This document shows, in pieces, positions 12,876 through 22,909 of a DNA stretch of 64,000 nt. Each line of letters starts with the position of its first letter. Position 1 is the stretch's first letter. The notes beneath the pieces are model-generated. The model ran no database searches and had not been told where the DNA came from. It worked only from the letters and a program-made list of their open reading frames with translations. Source of the DNA: Flavobacterium sp. YJ01 (GTDB lineage: Bacteria; Bacteroidota; Bacteroidia; Flavobacteriales; Flavobacteriaceae). The DNA lies in the NCBI RefSeq assembly GCF_029320955.1, contig NZ_CP119757.1:248001-312000 (forward strand), in the 5' to 3' direction. The position numbers and the translations under genes are program-made.

Positions 12876-14339
12876 TTAGTTGATTGTAAGGACATTTGTT
12901 GAAAGATCTAATGTAATAGTATGGTTGCCTGCCTGCGCTGCGCTTACCACCCATTTATTATCGTCACCATCACATTTATCACGTATAGTAAAATTTGTAT
13001 TAGTAATCGCCTGGTTTGCTGATACCGCTGTAATTTCAGTACCCTCACACCAATTGGTATTGTATTTTGTAAATTTAAATTCCCCTGCAGTCAAAGGTCC
13101 GCTGTACGTATAGACACTTCCGTTTTTAGTCATCGGAAGCAGTGATCCCATATTCCATCCATTTGGTGTGGCACTGCCGATCAGATAAACTTCAACAGGG
13201 GTAATCTTGATAACGTTTGTGCTTATATCAAGTGTAATTTTGTATCTTCCTGCAGTTTGCGTCGTAACCTGCCATGAATTATCAACATCACAGCCTGAAT
13301 TTTGTGCTACTCCAGTTTCTGTTAATACTTGATTATTTACCAGAGGTCTGAACCATTCTCCGCACCAATTGCCTTTTGCACCAGCAAGTATCTTAAAATT
13401 TCCTGGAATTAAAGTAGCTTCATATGTGAAAATAAAAGGATTATCTGTTACGGTAAAAGCTTCAGGAGTATCGATATTCCATCCACTTGGACTTGCATCG
13501 CCAACAATCCATAATTGTGTAAAAGCAGGACTACTTTGTTCTTCAATTACAATCGTTAATTTTAAGATGTTAACTGTAATTTTGTACAATCCCGCTTTGG
13601 TAATTTCCCATTGAAGATCAGAACCGCTTCCACCCGAATTATAAACTAACTTGCCAGCATCTGCACCGTCTTTTGTGTAAAAATCCTGACAAAAGCAAGA
13701 ATCGGTATTTACTGCAAACTTAAATTTTCCTTTGCTTAATTGTCCAGAATATACAAAAACCACAGGATTAGCTGTCTGCGCGGTCAAAGCCGAAGCTTTT
13801 GTAATATCCCATCCATTTGGCGAGGCATCACCAACCATAAATAATTCAGTTGATAATGGTTTGTAAGGTGTTAAATTAAAATCGACTACTGAAGTTTGCG
13901 GCGCTACACCCTTATCGCCAAAAGTTGCTGTAATCCTAGCCTGCAAAGCAATCGCTTTGCCTGCCTCTCCGTTGAAAGTAGTAAGCAGTATCGAATTTAA
14001 TGTTGCCACATTGATATCAAAGTCGTATCTGTTTTTTCCAAAATCATATTCGACCGCATTAGCGAAATTATTCTCTTTCTTATCAATTTCCAGTTTATAT
14101 GAAATCGAAGCGCCTGTTCCCTTGTTATCGCCTGTACTCCACTTAAAACTGAATTTTTGCTGAAACATGCTTTGGTCCAAAACCATGTCGGTACTGCTCA
14201 ACGTCAGCTTTAACACATCAGCACTAAAATTTTTAGCCTGAAGATCATCATTGCTGCAGCTTGACAAAGCTGCAGATAAAAACAACAAGAAAACAATCGC
14301 GCATCTTGTCCAAACTATATAATTTTTATTTTTTTTCAT
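12876..14339 (-). CDS. SusE/SusF-like glucan-binding lipoprotein
   Basis: 487 residues. The lipoprotein signal ends LSSC (Cys28) and is followed by SNDD, a surface export pattern. An N-terminal SusE-type Ig domain (about 35-150) is followed by three repeats of about 105 residues, each opening with a V-G-x-A-[ST]-P-x-G-W signature (LFMVGDASPNGW, LWIVGDASPSGW, VYLIGSATPNGW) and ending KITLDIST- or HTITLDLST-like. Such repeats bind starch in SusE and SusF; here the ligand should be dextran. It is 12 bases after susD and 2 bases before the GH66 start. Confidence 0.9.
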   Translation of the reverse strand: MKKNKNYIVWTRCAIVFLLFLSAALSSCSNDDLQAKNFSADVLKLTLSSTDMVLDQSMFQQKFSFKWSTGDNKGTGASISYKLEIDKKENNFANAVEYDFGKNRYDFDINVATLNSILLTTFNGEAGKAIALQARITATFGDKGVAPQTSVVDFNLTPYKPLSTELFMVGDASPNGWDITKASALTAQTANPVVFVYSGQLSKGKFKFAVNTDSCFCQDFYTKDGADAGKLVYNSGGSGSDLQWEITKAGLYKITVNILKLTIVIEEQSSPAFTQLWIVGDASPSGWNIDTPEAFTVTDNPFIFTYEATLIPGNFKILAGAKGNWCGEWFRPLVNNQVLTETGVAQNSGCDVDNSWQVTTQTAGRYKITLDISTNVIKITPVEVYLIGSATPNGWNMGSLLPMTKNGSVYTYSGPLTAGEFKFTKYNTNWCEGTEITAVSANQAITNTNFTIRDKCDGDDNKWVVSAAQAGNHTITLDLSTNVLTIN

Positions 14340-14351
14340 AGCACTTCAATT

Positions 14352-15836
14352 TTAGTAGCCTGGATTTTGGCTTAAATTAGGATTTCTGTCACGCTCAATT
14401 TGCGGTATTGGAAGAAGCAAATGATGCTGATCCGCATTTGTTTTACCAATAGAATGAAGAAAATCCAATCCGTACTGTCCATTTTCCACTCTTATAAGGT
14501 CAAACCATCTTTGCCCTTCAAATGCTAATTCTATTCTCCTCTCATGCAGAACCGCATCTCTAAATGCAGCTTTACCAAGTCCAGTATTAATGTTAGCCAA
14601 ACCTGCACGTCTGCGCACCAGATTAAGCGGTGTTTCTGCCTGTGAAGTATTCCCTAATTCATTAAGAGCCTCTGCTTTCATTAATAAAACATCAGAATAG
14701 CGAAGCACAGGGAAATTCAGCGGGCTGTTATCATAAGAAGGTGAAATGCTTAGCGGTACTAAAAACTTTCTTAAATTATATCCTGTCAAGGAATAGGAAG
14801 CACTGTAAGGGATTCCCGCAAAATCAGGGCATCCCTGATACAATACCGTTTTATCCTTACGAAGATCGCCATTCTCATAACTGTTAAAAAACTCCTGAGT
14901 TGGCTGGCTCCATCCGTAAGCTCCTGCTACCATATTAGAACTTCTTGGCCCTGTAAAAGTACTTGCCCATGAAGCCTGATTTTCATTACTCCAAAAATCA
15001 TATCCTGCATTGGCAGCATATTGAACTTCAAAAAGAGATTCCTTAGAATTTTCAGTTTCAGTCCTGAAATTGTCGCTGTAATCTGCATTCAATCCATATC
15101 CCATTGTTTCCAGTTTTGTCGTTAGATCGACAACCTGCTGCCAATTGCTTAATGTAAGATTTACTTTAGCCAATAAACCAATTGCAGATCCTTTACTTGC
15201 ACGCCCTTTATCTCCCTCTGACATTTCCTGCTTGGTAGGAAGCATGGCAACAGCTTTTTCCAAATCACTTAATATCAAAGCATATACTTTATCTTTTGAT
15301 GTACGTGATGGATAAAGATCGCTGTTTGAATTTTGAGGCTCAGTAATTAATGGAACATCGCCAAAAAAACGAACTAAAATAAAATAATACTGTGCTCTTA
15401 AAAAGTACGCCTCGCCTAAACATCTATTTTTAACTGATTCGTCAATATTTAGCTTTGGTCCGACTGATAAAACAATATTTGATCTCAATATTCCTGGCCA
15501 TGGTCCACGCCATAAGTCCAAGACCCCTTCGTTACTTGGAGTTGTAACAAAATTAGATAAGTTCGTGGTTTCAATTCCATCTTCACCTCCGCCGGCACCA
15601 ACAATGCTGTTGCCTGCAAATATATCACTGGTCCACATTCTGAAATTATATAGTTTTGGCCATTGCAATGGCTGATAAGCACCGTTAACCATTGTGATTA
15701 ATTCCTCAGCATTGGTAGGATAATTTCCGGTATTGATAGTATCTGGCTGCGTTTTGTCTAAAAAATCATCACTGCACTGCACCATTACAAATGATAGCAT
15801 TACCATTAAGCCTATTTTTATGTGTTTCATTTTCAT
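14352..15836 (-). CDS. SusD-family glycan-binding lipoprotein
   Basis: 494 residues from the start chosen (MKMKHIK), which lies 4 bases after the SusC stop and gives a good lipobox (MVQC, Cys21) with SDDF after it; MKHIK two codons later is also possible. It shows the usual SusD features: DKTQPD after the lipid anchor, TPR helices with LGEAYFLRAQYYF, and the C-terminal RRxGL / ERRIELAFEGQRWFDLIR signature. It forms the lid of the SusC channel and binds dextran at the surface. It is homologous to the dextran SusD protein described beside FjDex31A. Confidence 0.95.
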   Translation of the reverse strand: MKMKHIKIGLMVMLSFVMVQCSDDFLDKTQPDTINTGNYPTNAEELITMVNGAYQPLQWPKLYNFRMWTSDIFAGNSIVGAGGGEDGIETTNLSNFVTTPSNEGVLDLWRGPWPGILRSNIVLSVGPKLNIDESVKNRCLGEAYFLRAQYYFILVRFFGDVPLITEPQNSNSDLYPSRTSKDKVYALILSDLEKAVAMLPTKQEMSEGDKGRASKGSAIGLLAKVNLTLSNWQQVVDLTTKLETMGYGLNADYSDNFRTETENSKESLFEVQYAANAGYDFWSNENQASWASTFTGPRSSNMVAGAYGWSQPTQEFFNSYENGDLRKDKTVLYQGCPDFAGIPYSASYSLTGYNLRKFLVPLSISPSYDNSPLNFPVLRYSDVLLMKAEALNELGNTSQAETPLNLVRRRAGLANINTGLGKAAFRDAVLHERRIELAFEGQRWFDLIRVENGQYGLDFLHSIGKTNADQHHLLLPIPQIERDRNPNLSQNPGY

Positions 15837-15840
15837 AATT

Positions 15841-18800
15841 TTAAAATCCAAGATTAAGTCCAATAGAGTAATTTGTTGTAACCGGGTATACGCTATTATC
15901 AATACCGTTTACCGAAACTTCAGGGTCAAATCCTTTGTAGTTTGTAAAAGTCAAAACATTCTGCGCTGAGAAGTATAATCGAATTGATGAAAATACATTG
16001 TTAAATACGCTCTCTGGAAAATTATAGCTCAAACTCACATTTTTTAATCGCAGATATGAACCATCTTCTACAAACCTGTCAGAAACTCTGGCATTGCTGT
16101 TAGGGTCACCATACACTGCTCTTGGCATACTATTACTCGTTCCAATGCCTGTCCATCTTCCTAAAGTTGCCGCTGTCTGATTATTTGCAACAGACATAGA
16201 TTCTGTATACATACGATTGGCATTGTAGATGTCATTTCCGTATACTCCTTGAAAATAAACTGTTAAGTCAAAATTCTTGTAAGAAAATGTATTATTAAGC
16301 GAATAGGTGAATTTTGGATTAGGATTGCCTAAAAACGTTCTGTCTTTATCGTTAATGATTCCATCATTATTAAGATCCTTGAATCTTACATCTCCAGGCG
16401 CAGTACTTGTTGCCGTATTAGAACCAGGCATCTGCACTGCATGATTATTTACATCAGTCTGTGTTTGAAAAATACCGTCAGTTACATACCCATAAAAAAC
16501 GTTTACAGGGTATCCTGCCTGAATTAGGGAAATGGTACTGTTCAATCCTGTGCTTCCAGTTATAATTGGCGTATCACCGTTTATACTGTCAACTTTGTTT
16601 TTGTTGTAAGAAAAAACAGCATCTGAAGACCACTTGAATTCATGAACCAGATTTTTTGTTGATAATGACAATTCAATACCTTTGTTTTGAATTTTCCCAG
16701 CGTTTATTGATGGTACATAAATATCTGAATATCCTGAAGTTACAGGTACAGACATCGGGACTAACATATCATTGGTGTTTTTCACATAGGCATCAAAAGT
16801 TAAATTGATTCTGCTATCGAAGAATGACGCATCCAGACCAACATTAAACTGTTCCTGACCTTCCCATTTTACATTTGTATTCGGAAGTACAGTAGGCACA
16901 ACTGCGCTTACATAATTGTTATTAAAATTATACATAACCGTATTGTACGATGAAGAAAATGCATAATTTCCAATATCCTGATTTCCGGTAATACCATAAC
17001 CAACTCTTAATTTCAAATCGTTGATAGCTGTTACTTTCTCCATAAATTTCTCTGATGAGATCCTCCAGGATAAAGCACCTGATGGAAACCATCCCCATTT
17101 ATTTCCTTCACCAAAACGAGAAGATCCATCCCTTCTAATTGTACCGGTTACATAATACTTGCCATCATAGTCATAATTCACCCTTGCCAAATATGACATA
17201 ATTGCCCATTCAGAAGCATTACCTCCTACTGTCGGCTGTAATGTACCATTGTCTATCTGCTGTGTTTCATCACTCGCAAATTTCTGAATAGAGCCGTTTA
17301 AGAAATCATACTTATTAGACTGCGAACTGCTTCCCACAACTGCATTTACATTATGTGCGCCAAAATGAGCATCATACGTCAGCGTGTTATCCCATAAAAC
17401 TGTAATACTTCTATTTGTTCCTTGTGATAGATATGAATTGGTCTGAACATTAGAGCCCCATGAATATTTTGGCGACCAGGTTCTGTCAAACCAGAAGTTG
17501 GCTTCAACCCCACCTAAAGACTTAAACACTAAGTTTTTCAGCAAATTGATTTCTGCGAAAAGGTTCCCTTGAAGATTATATCCTTTTGTTGATCTTTCGA
17601 CAGTTGTGGCTTTTCCGATTGGATTTGTAATATCTCCATAATAAAGAGGGTTTCCTGTAGGTCCGGTAAAATTTCCATTTTCATCATATATTGGCTGGGT
17701 AGGATTTGCTAATAACGTGTTACGGATATCATATGCACCGCTTTCTTTTATATCGTGTGCAATTTTAACACTGTTTCCAAATTTTACTTTGCTGGTCACT
17801 TTAGTATCAGAATTAAACTGCACAATGAATCTTTCATAATCAGTATTTAAAACGATACCTTTTTGGTTAAAATAATTAGCAGAAACATAGATATTGGATT
17901 TTTTTGTTTTATTCCCATAAGATAAAGTATAGCTGGACATCATCTCTGGATTGAATAATGTTCCAACCCAGTCGGTTCCTGTTCCCAAAGAAGCGGGATT
18001 TGTCCATAATGGATTAGGATTAAGTCCTCCATTAGTCATCATATCATTATTTAACGATGCGTATTGTGAAGCATTCAGCATCTTTACCACATTTGAAGCA
18101 TTTTGCACTCCCGTAAAAGTATCGAAAGTCAAAGTTGAACCTTCTTTTGTCCCGCCTCTTTTAGTAGTTACAATCACAACTCCATTTGCTCCCCTGGAAC
18201 CATAAATTGCTGTAGAAGAAGCATCTTTAAGCACGCTGATCGATTCTACATCATTCATATTAACTTGGTTAAGTCCTCCATTCAAAGGCATTCCGTCAAC
18301 TACGATTAGAGGGTTATTATTAGCAATGGTTCCTGTTCCCCTCACTCTAAAAGTGACGTTAGATCCCGGTTCTCCGCTCGAAATGACCTGCACACCGGCA
18401 GCCCTTCCCTGCATGGCCTCGCCAATATTGGCAACAGGCTGATTTTTCGTTTTGGCTACATCGATTGAAGCAACAGCCCCAGTTAAATCTCTAGCTTTGG
18501 CTTTTCCGTATCCGATTACTACAATATCTGTCAGCGATACTGCTTCCGGTACCAACTGAATCTCCAAATTTGTACCTGCTGCAGAAATTTCTTTGTTGGA
18601 GTATCCAATATATGATATTACTAAAACAGCATCGGAAGTATTTACCTTAATAGAAAATTTTCCGTCGAAATCTGTAGTAGTACTTGATGCGGTTCCTTTT
18701 ATTGTTACCGTCGCACCAGGTAAAGGCTCATGCTTTTCATTATATACGGTTCCTGTAATTGTCTTTTGCGCACTTTTAATTGCAGGACCTTCCTGCTGTT

Positions 18801-18912
18801 TTGCAACGGCAAAAGCGCTATTGCTGCCACAAAGTGCTGCCAGCATAAAAAGTACAAGGATAAAATCTTTGATGGATGTCCTACGAACATCAATTTCATG
18901 ACATGATCTCAT
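15841..18912 (-). CDS. SusC-family TonB-dependent outer-membrane transporter
   Basis: 1023 residues. The signal peptide ends near NSAFA. Then come a carboxypeptidase-like regulatory domain (about 50-135, ITGTVYNEKHEPLPGATV), a TonB box region (DIVVIGYG), the plug (about 145-260, with GSRGANGVVIVTTKRG, the SusC signature), and a 22-strand barrel ending in phenylalanine. It imports oligosaccharides using TonB energy. It is the first gene of the main PUL operon, followed at once by susD. A promoter candidate lies about 200 bases upstream. Confidence 0.95.
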   Translation of the reverse strand: MRSCHEIDVRRTSIKDFILVLFMLAALCGSNSAFAVAKQQEGPAIKSAQKTITGTVYNEKHEPLPGATVTIKGTASSTTTDFDGKFSIKVNTSDAVLVISYIGYSNKEISAAGTNLEIQLVPEAVSLTDIVVIGYGKAKARDLTGAVASIDVAKTKNQPVANIGEAMQGRAAGVQVISSGEPGSNVTFRVRGTGTIANNNPLIVVDGMPLNGGLNQVNMNDVESISVLKDASSTAIYGSRGANGVVIVTTKRGGTKEGSTLTFDTFTGVQNASNVVKMLNASQYASLNNDMMTNGGLNPNPLWTNPASLGTGTDWVGTLFNPEMMSSYTLSYGNKTKKSNIYVSANYFNQKGIVLNTDYERFIVQFNSDTKVTSKVKFGNSVKIAHDIKESGAYDIRNTLLANPTQPIYDENGNFTGPTGNPLYYGDITNPIGKATTVERSTKGYNLQGNLFAEINLLKNLVFKSLGGVEANFWFDRTWSPKYSWGSNVQTNSYLSQGTNRSITVLWDNTLTYDAHFGAHNVNAVVGSSSQSNKYDFLNGSIQKFASDETQQIDNGTLQPTVGGNASEWAIMSYLARVNYDYDGKYYVTGTIRRDGSSRFGEGNKWGWFPSGALSWRISSEKFMEKVTAINDLKLRVGYGITGNQDIGNYAFSSSYNTVMYNFNNNYVSAVVPTVLPNTNVKWEGQEQFNVGLDASFFDSRINLTFDAYVKNTNDMLVPMSVPVTSGYSDIYVPSINAGKIQNKGIELSLSTKNLVHEFKWSSDAVFSYNKNKVDSINGDTPIITGSTGLNSTISLIQAGYPVNVFYGYVTDGIFQTQTDVNNHAVQMPGSNTATSTAPGDVRFKDLNNDGIINDKDRTFLGNPNPKFTYSLNNTFSYKNFDLTVYFQGVYGNDIYNANRMYTESMSVANNQTAATLGRWTGIGTSNSMPRAVYGDPNSNARVSDRFVEDGSYLRLKNVSLSYNFPESVFNNVFSSIRLYFSAQNVLTFTNYKGFDPEVSVNGIDNSVYPVTTNYSIGLNLGF

Positions 18913-19111
18913 TTATTTTTTTGTTTGGTTAGTAAATCGTTAGTGTTAGTTTTTTGAAGTAAGATTGGTTTTTCTATAATCCCGATTTGTTACATATTTT
19001 TAATTAATAATTCACGTGTTTTAAAAGGCCTTTAAAAAACTACGAAATCCAATAATACATTCGGATCAAAGCAAAGGAACAAAAAAACACATGCGAAAAA
19101 TGCATGTATGC

Positions 19112-19126
19112 AAAACGTATAGAAAA
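19112..19126 (-). promoter_or_regulatory. candidate susC promoter / operator motif
   Basis: The minus strand reads TTTTCTATACGTTTT, followed by G. TACGTTTTG is close to the Bacteroidota -7 box TAnnTTTG, with one extra T. The same 15 bases occur upstream of the GH27 gene at 26033-26047, suggesting a common promoter element or regulator site. Confidence 0.45.
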
Positions 19127-19321
19127 AACAAGCAATAAAGTGGATTAAAAAAACCATATATACCTAATAAATAGACTTTTAAACAAAAACAAACAGTAAT
19201 AATTATATAGATTTTAATATTTAAAACAATAAGAATTCAAGCATAAAAAAACATATTTTGCAATATTTTACTATAAAAAATATATTATTCTCATTGAGAC
19301 AAACAAAATAAATGGGGCGCA

Positions 19322-19358
19322 GAAAAAAAAATCCCGCTGTTGAACAGCGGGATTTTTT
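19322..19358 (-). terminator. terminator of the regulator gene
   Basis: A perfect 10-bp GC-rich stem (ATCCCGCTGT) with a 3-base loop is followed on the minus strand by nine T residues. It separates the regulator from susC. Confidence 0.9.
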
Positions 19359-19375
19359 GTTAAATATTTGATTAA

Positions 19376-21094
19376 TTAGGTAATCTTTACAGAAGTAATT
19401 TTCATCAATTTTTTATCAAAGCCTTCATTTTCGATTATGGACTTATTACGAACTTTAGTTTTATAGGCATAAATTGAATTGACTGAATAACCTAAAATTT
19501 GCGCAATTTTCTCATTGTGTTTGATCCCTAAACGGATCAAGGCAAAAATTCTCAGCTCTTTATTAAGAATCTGCCCTTCTTTTAGCTTTATCTGCTCCCC
19601 GGGTTTCATGAGCGAATTGAATTCAGTAATAAAATCTGGAAACAGATTGATAAAAGCTGTATCAAAATTATTGAGCAGTTTATCCTTTTCCTTCTTCAAA
19701 TCATATCTTGATATTCTGTATTTTGCTTTAGCATAATCTCCTGAATCAATATCCCTTTCTATGTAAGATGTAAATTCATTAAACTTTTCAAAAATATCAT
19801 CATATTCCGTAAAGAAAAAACCAATATATTCTTCATTAATCTTATTAGCTTCTGAAAGACGATTGTTAATCAATTCAATTTGGCTGTTACGCGCCTTTAT
19901 TTCTTCGTTTACAACAACAAGCTGTTTATTTACATTCTGCAGATCTGTATGCGCAACTGCAATTATCTTTTTTGCTTTTTGAATTTTCCTGAATTGCATA
20001 AAAGTAAGGATTAAAAAGCAGATTACAATTACTGAAAAAACAATTGCACCTATATATTGATAGTAGAGCCTCTTTTTTTCTCTTTCAATATTCTGGACTA
20101 TTTCTTCTTCAATGTGTGGCAGGATCGCTCCTACTTGTAGTTTTCTCTGCTGTGCCCCGTAAAAAACAGCATCATCATATGCTTTTTTCACTAGCGAAGA
20201 TGCACTCTGCAGATTCTTTTTTCTAAACAAGAGCTCTGATAGCTTTATTATAGCCAGTGATTCTTTTGTTGATATACGAATATCTGAAATAACGGCTTTG
20301 CTGTAATAATCAATTGCACGATCTACCCTGCCCGACTCATTGCAGATCTCCCCCAGCATATAATTTAATAAGGCTTCATCCCTATCGCTAACGTCAGAAT
20401 TAAGAAGGGAGAGAAAGCCTTTTTCAGCAGAAGCTAAATCACCATCCTTATATTCATTAAAAAATTTTAAAAATGAATTGAAAAAAGTGCCTTCATCTGT
20501 TAAATTTAAAGCCTTAATCCTGCACTTCTTAGCAAGCTGGTTATACTTTTTACTAAAGATTGGAATACTGCTGTATTCTGCCATATCGCTATAGCATCTA
20601 CCTAACAGACCATAATATAAAGATCCGTTTTCATTGTTTATCTCTTCGGGTTTAATCAAAAGCAGATAATCCAACCCTTCTTTATACATACCCGCAGAAA
20701 CACTGATATTGGCCAAATTAATATTGGCCTTCATCAAATAAGATTTATCGTTAATTTTTTCTGATAGCCCTTTAATTTTTAAAGCATAATCAAAAGCAGA
20801 ATCTCTTTTAAAAAGTACATACTGGTCAAAAAGCTGCTGGTTCAAATCTAATAACTTGTGGCGATCATCTTTAATCAGTTCAAGCTTATCTTTTAAGTCC
20901 TGAATGGTCTTTCTCTTGCTTTTATCATAGATGCTCGAGGAGTCTATTACCTGATCTAGCCTTTTTAACAACTGCTCGCTTTGTCCATAAAAACTGCTTG
21001 GATATAATAATAGAATCGAGACTAAAACCAAACTCAAGCAAAACCTCAGTTTAAAGCGTAGAAAAGATTTTTCTGTAAAAAATTGCTGAATCAT
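19376..21094 (-). CDS. membrane-anchored TPR regulator with C-terminal HTH (DUF6377-like)
   Basis: 572 residues. An N-terminal hydrophobic signal or anchor is followed by about 280 residues of TPR-like helices (periplasmic sensor), one membrane helix ([21 protein letters not shown], about 345-365), a coiled coil (about 375-430) and a cytoplasmic C-terminus. The last 60 residues carry a LuxR-like helix-turn-helix: [21 protein letters not shown], then [17 protein letters not shown]. This matches single-protein, SusR-like regulators placed beside susCD genes. It probably senses a dextran-derived sugar in the periplasm and activates the susC and perhaps GH27 promoters. It has its own terminator. 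Confidence 0.82.
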   Translation of the reverse strand: MIQQFFTEKSFLRFKLRFCLSLVLVSILLLYPSSFYGQSEQLLKRLDQVIDSSSIYDKSKRKTIQDLKDKLELIKDDRHKLLDLNQQLFDQYVLFKRDSAFDYALKIKGLSEKINDKSYLMKANINLANISVSAGMYKEGLDYLLLIKPEEINNENGSLYYGLLGRCYSDMAEYSSIPIFSKKYNQLAKKCRIKALNLTDEGTFFNSFLKFFNEYKDGDLASAEKGFLSLLNSDVSDRDEALLNYMLGEICNESGRVDRAIDYYSKAVISDIRISTKESLAIIKLSELLFRKKNLQSASSLVKKAYDDAVFYGAQQRKLQVGAILPHIEEEIVQNIEREKKRLYYQYIGAIVFSVIVICFLILTFMQFRKIQKAKKIIAVAHTDLQNVNKQLVVVNEEIKARNSQIELINNRLSEANKINEEYIGFFFTEYDDIFEKFNEFTSYIERDIDSGDYAKAKYRISRYDLKKEKDKLLNNFDTAFINLFPDFITEFNSLMKPGEQIKLKEGQILNKELRIFALIRLGIKHNEKIAQILGYSVNSIYAYKTKVRNKSIIENEGFDKKLMKITSVKIT

Positions 21095-21182
21095 ACTTTA
21101 CATTAGTGATTTTAAATTATAAACATTTTTTATTCAGGCAACAAAAAGTTTACTGGCACATCTAACATTCATACATATATTA

Positions 21183-21866
21183 CTAATCTAATTCTTTAAT
21201 CATAATATTACGAAACCATACATTGTTTCCATGATCCTGCAAAGCAATTTTTCCTTTATTGAATGTGCCAAAATCCGGCCAATCTGCAAATTTGCTTCCC
21301 GATACGTTTTTTTTGAAATTATCATCCCAAAGAACAGTCTCTACCACTGTAACTCCATTAAGAATAAGTGTTAATTTTCCTTTCCTGCTGAGAATTTCGG
21401 CAGTATTCCATTCTCCAGCCTGTTTGACAGGCTCTGATCTGCTTTGAACCAAATCATACAAATCTCCTGCTCGATGCTTAAGAATTTTTGCGTCCGGATG
21501 GCCCTCATTATCTAAAATCTGCATTTCGAGTCCGGTACTATAAGTATTTTGGTATTCTACAGGATTCTCATTTACATAAAAAATTATGCCGCTGTTCCCG
21601 TTCTGGGCTATTTTCCAATCCAATTTTAGATGAAAATCCCTGAATTCAGCATCCGTTACTAAGTCCCCGCCCTGACCATTGTTTGCTTCTTTTGAATCAA
21701 AATGCAATATGCCATCTGCCGTCTTCCATGCTTTTCCAGCCGATTTTTTTCCATAGGAATGCCAGCCCTTTGTCGATTTGCCGTCAAAAAGGGGCTTGAA
21801 ACTTTTCTGTGCCTGTATCGTTTGCAGTCCAAACAAAATAACTAATGAAACTATAATTTTTTTCAT
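21183..21866 (-). CDS. DUF1080 (3-keto-disaccharide hydrolase-like) secreted protein
   Basis: 227 residues with a signal peptide (ends TIQAQ). One DUF1080 domain fills the protein: FKPLFDGKSTKGWHSYG at the start, GDLVTDAEFRDFHLKLDWK, NSGIIFYV, EMQILDNEGHPDAK, and IALQDHGNNVWFRNIMIKEL at the end. The fold is a concanavalin-like sandwich. Members have been linked to cleavage of 3-keto-glycosides. In this locus it may process oxidised glucosides, but no 3-dehydrogenase is seen nearby. It lies between the regulator and the GH27 gene with its own upstream gap. Confidence 0.85.
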   Translation of the reverse strand: MKKIIVSLVILFGLQTIQAQKSFKPLFDGKSTKGWHSYGKKSAGKAWKTADGILHFDSKEANNGQGGDLVTDAEFRDFHLKLDWKIAQNGNSGIIFYVNENPVEYQNTYSTGLEMQILDNEGHPDAKILKHRAGDLYDLVQSRSEPVKQAGEWNTAEILSRKGKLTLILNGVTVVETVLWDDNFKKNVSGSKFADWPDFGTFNKGKIALQDHGNNVWFRNIMIKELD

Positions 21867-22204
21867 TTCAATATTTTTATTAATCAGTTAAAACTATTCT
21901 TATATTGTAACAGGCGGGAGAGAAACCAAATCTTTCAAAAAAGTAAAATTAAAATTTTATTCTGCGCAAACAAGATATAGCCAATTATAAAATTTTCAGC
22001 CATTATTTATGTTTTTCCAATTACTGAAACAAAAGCCTGCTAATTCGAGATCAATGTGCTTTACAACCATATTCGTCTTTGCGTTTCTTTCACATGCAAC
22101 TCCATCTAATTGTACTATTAAATAGATTGCTCGGCATTACTCTTTTAACTATAATCTATTTTGTTTATTTGCAACTTGTTATTTATAAAATACAGAAAAA
22201 AAGT
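21867..22204. other. gap between DUF1080 and GH27 genes
   Basis: AT-rich and without a convincing gene. A plus-strand open frame at 22079-22402 runs antisense into the GH27 tail and looks accidental. Confidence 0.5.
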
Positions 22205-22243
22205 AAAATAAAGCGAAAACCGCCCCAAGACAGCAGGCGGTTT
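22205..22243 (-). terminator. terminator of the GH27 gene
   Basis: AAACCGCC pairs with GGCGGTTT around an 11-base loop; the minus-strand 3' side is T-rich but interrupted (TTTTCGCTTTATTTT). Confidence 0.5.
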
Positions 22244-22264
22244 AAGGCTGTTATTAAAATCATG

Positions 22265-22909
22265 CTAATTCTGCAAAATCAGATTTTGAGTGACACCATC
22301 CAAACAGTCAACCTTTATCAAGTATATTCCAGACGTTGCACCCGTAATATTGAATTCGAAATTTTGGACTTCTTCCGAGAAAACTATATTTCGCTTTTGT
22401 AAAACCGCACCATTCAGATTAAAAATATAAACAGTCGCTTTTGCTGATTTTGGACGTTTAATTTGAATTGAAAACAAGCCTGAAGTTGGATTGGGATAAA
22501 CAACCATTTCATTTTGAACAATTGAAACTTCATTGCCAACTAAAGATACCGGTTTATTGCTTAGGGAGTTTTTTTGTAATATTATACTATTTTGATCCAC
22601 CTTTTGTACTGTTAAGAGTTCCGTTGCAAGGTTAACTGTAATGTTATAAACACCTGCTTCCGCAATATTCCACTTTGTATCAGTCCCGTCAACACGGTAT
22701 CGCGCAGCAGTAAGAAAGTCAGCATTAACAGCGTCAGAATACAGCCAGTTCCCATCCTCCCAATTATTGGAAATAAAATCTGTTCCCAATTTTGCATGAA
22801 TTTTGATCTCACCTGCGTTTAATGCACCTGTAAAAGTCCATATATTCGAGTCTGGTGCCGTTCTGGCCAAGTCAGTAGTAATATCACCTTCAGGTCTGAT
22901 CCAAGTCCC
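22265..22909 (-). pseudogene. cut-off 3' part of the GH27 gene (fourth binding repeat and T9SS sorting domain)
   Basis: This segment is in the same frame as the upstream GH27 reading and separated from it only by the TGA at 22910-22912. It encodes the rest of the fourth SusE/F-type repeat (GTWIRPEGD onwards) and then a type A T9SS C-terminal sorting domain (MVVYPNPTSGLFSIQI, VYIFNLNGAV, GIYLIKV). A TTG at 22870 could serve as a start, but the product would lack a signal peptide and be useless. In an intact gene this tail would send the enzyme to the cell surface or outside. Confidence 0.85.

Larger units (their letters stand above)
18913..19375. other. susC upstream region
   Basis: No gene is seen. 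It holds the susC leader (about 200 bases), the shared motif at 19112-19126, a small hairpin (ACATGC...GCATGT, 19090-19108) and the terminator of the regulator gene. Confidence 0.6.

Noticed and set aside
12874-12954. Upstream extension of the GH66 gene to 12954
   Set aside because: It would overlap SusE/F coding sequence and bury the lipoprotein signal; MSITNKI is the natural start.
22079-22402. Plus-strand open frame of about 107 codons
   Set aside because: It runs antisense into the T9SS domain of the GH27 gene and has no protein-like pattern.
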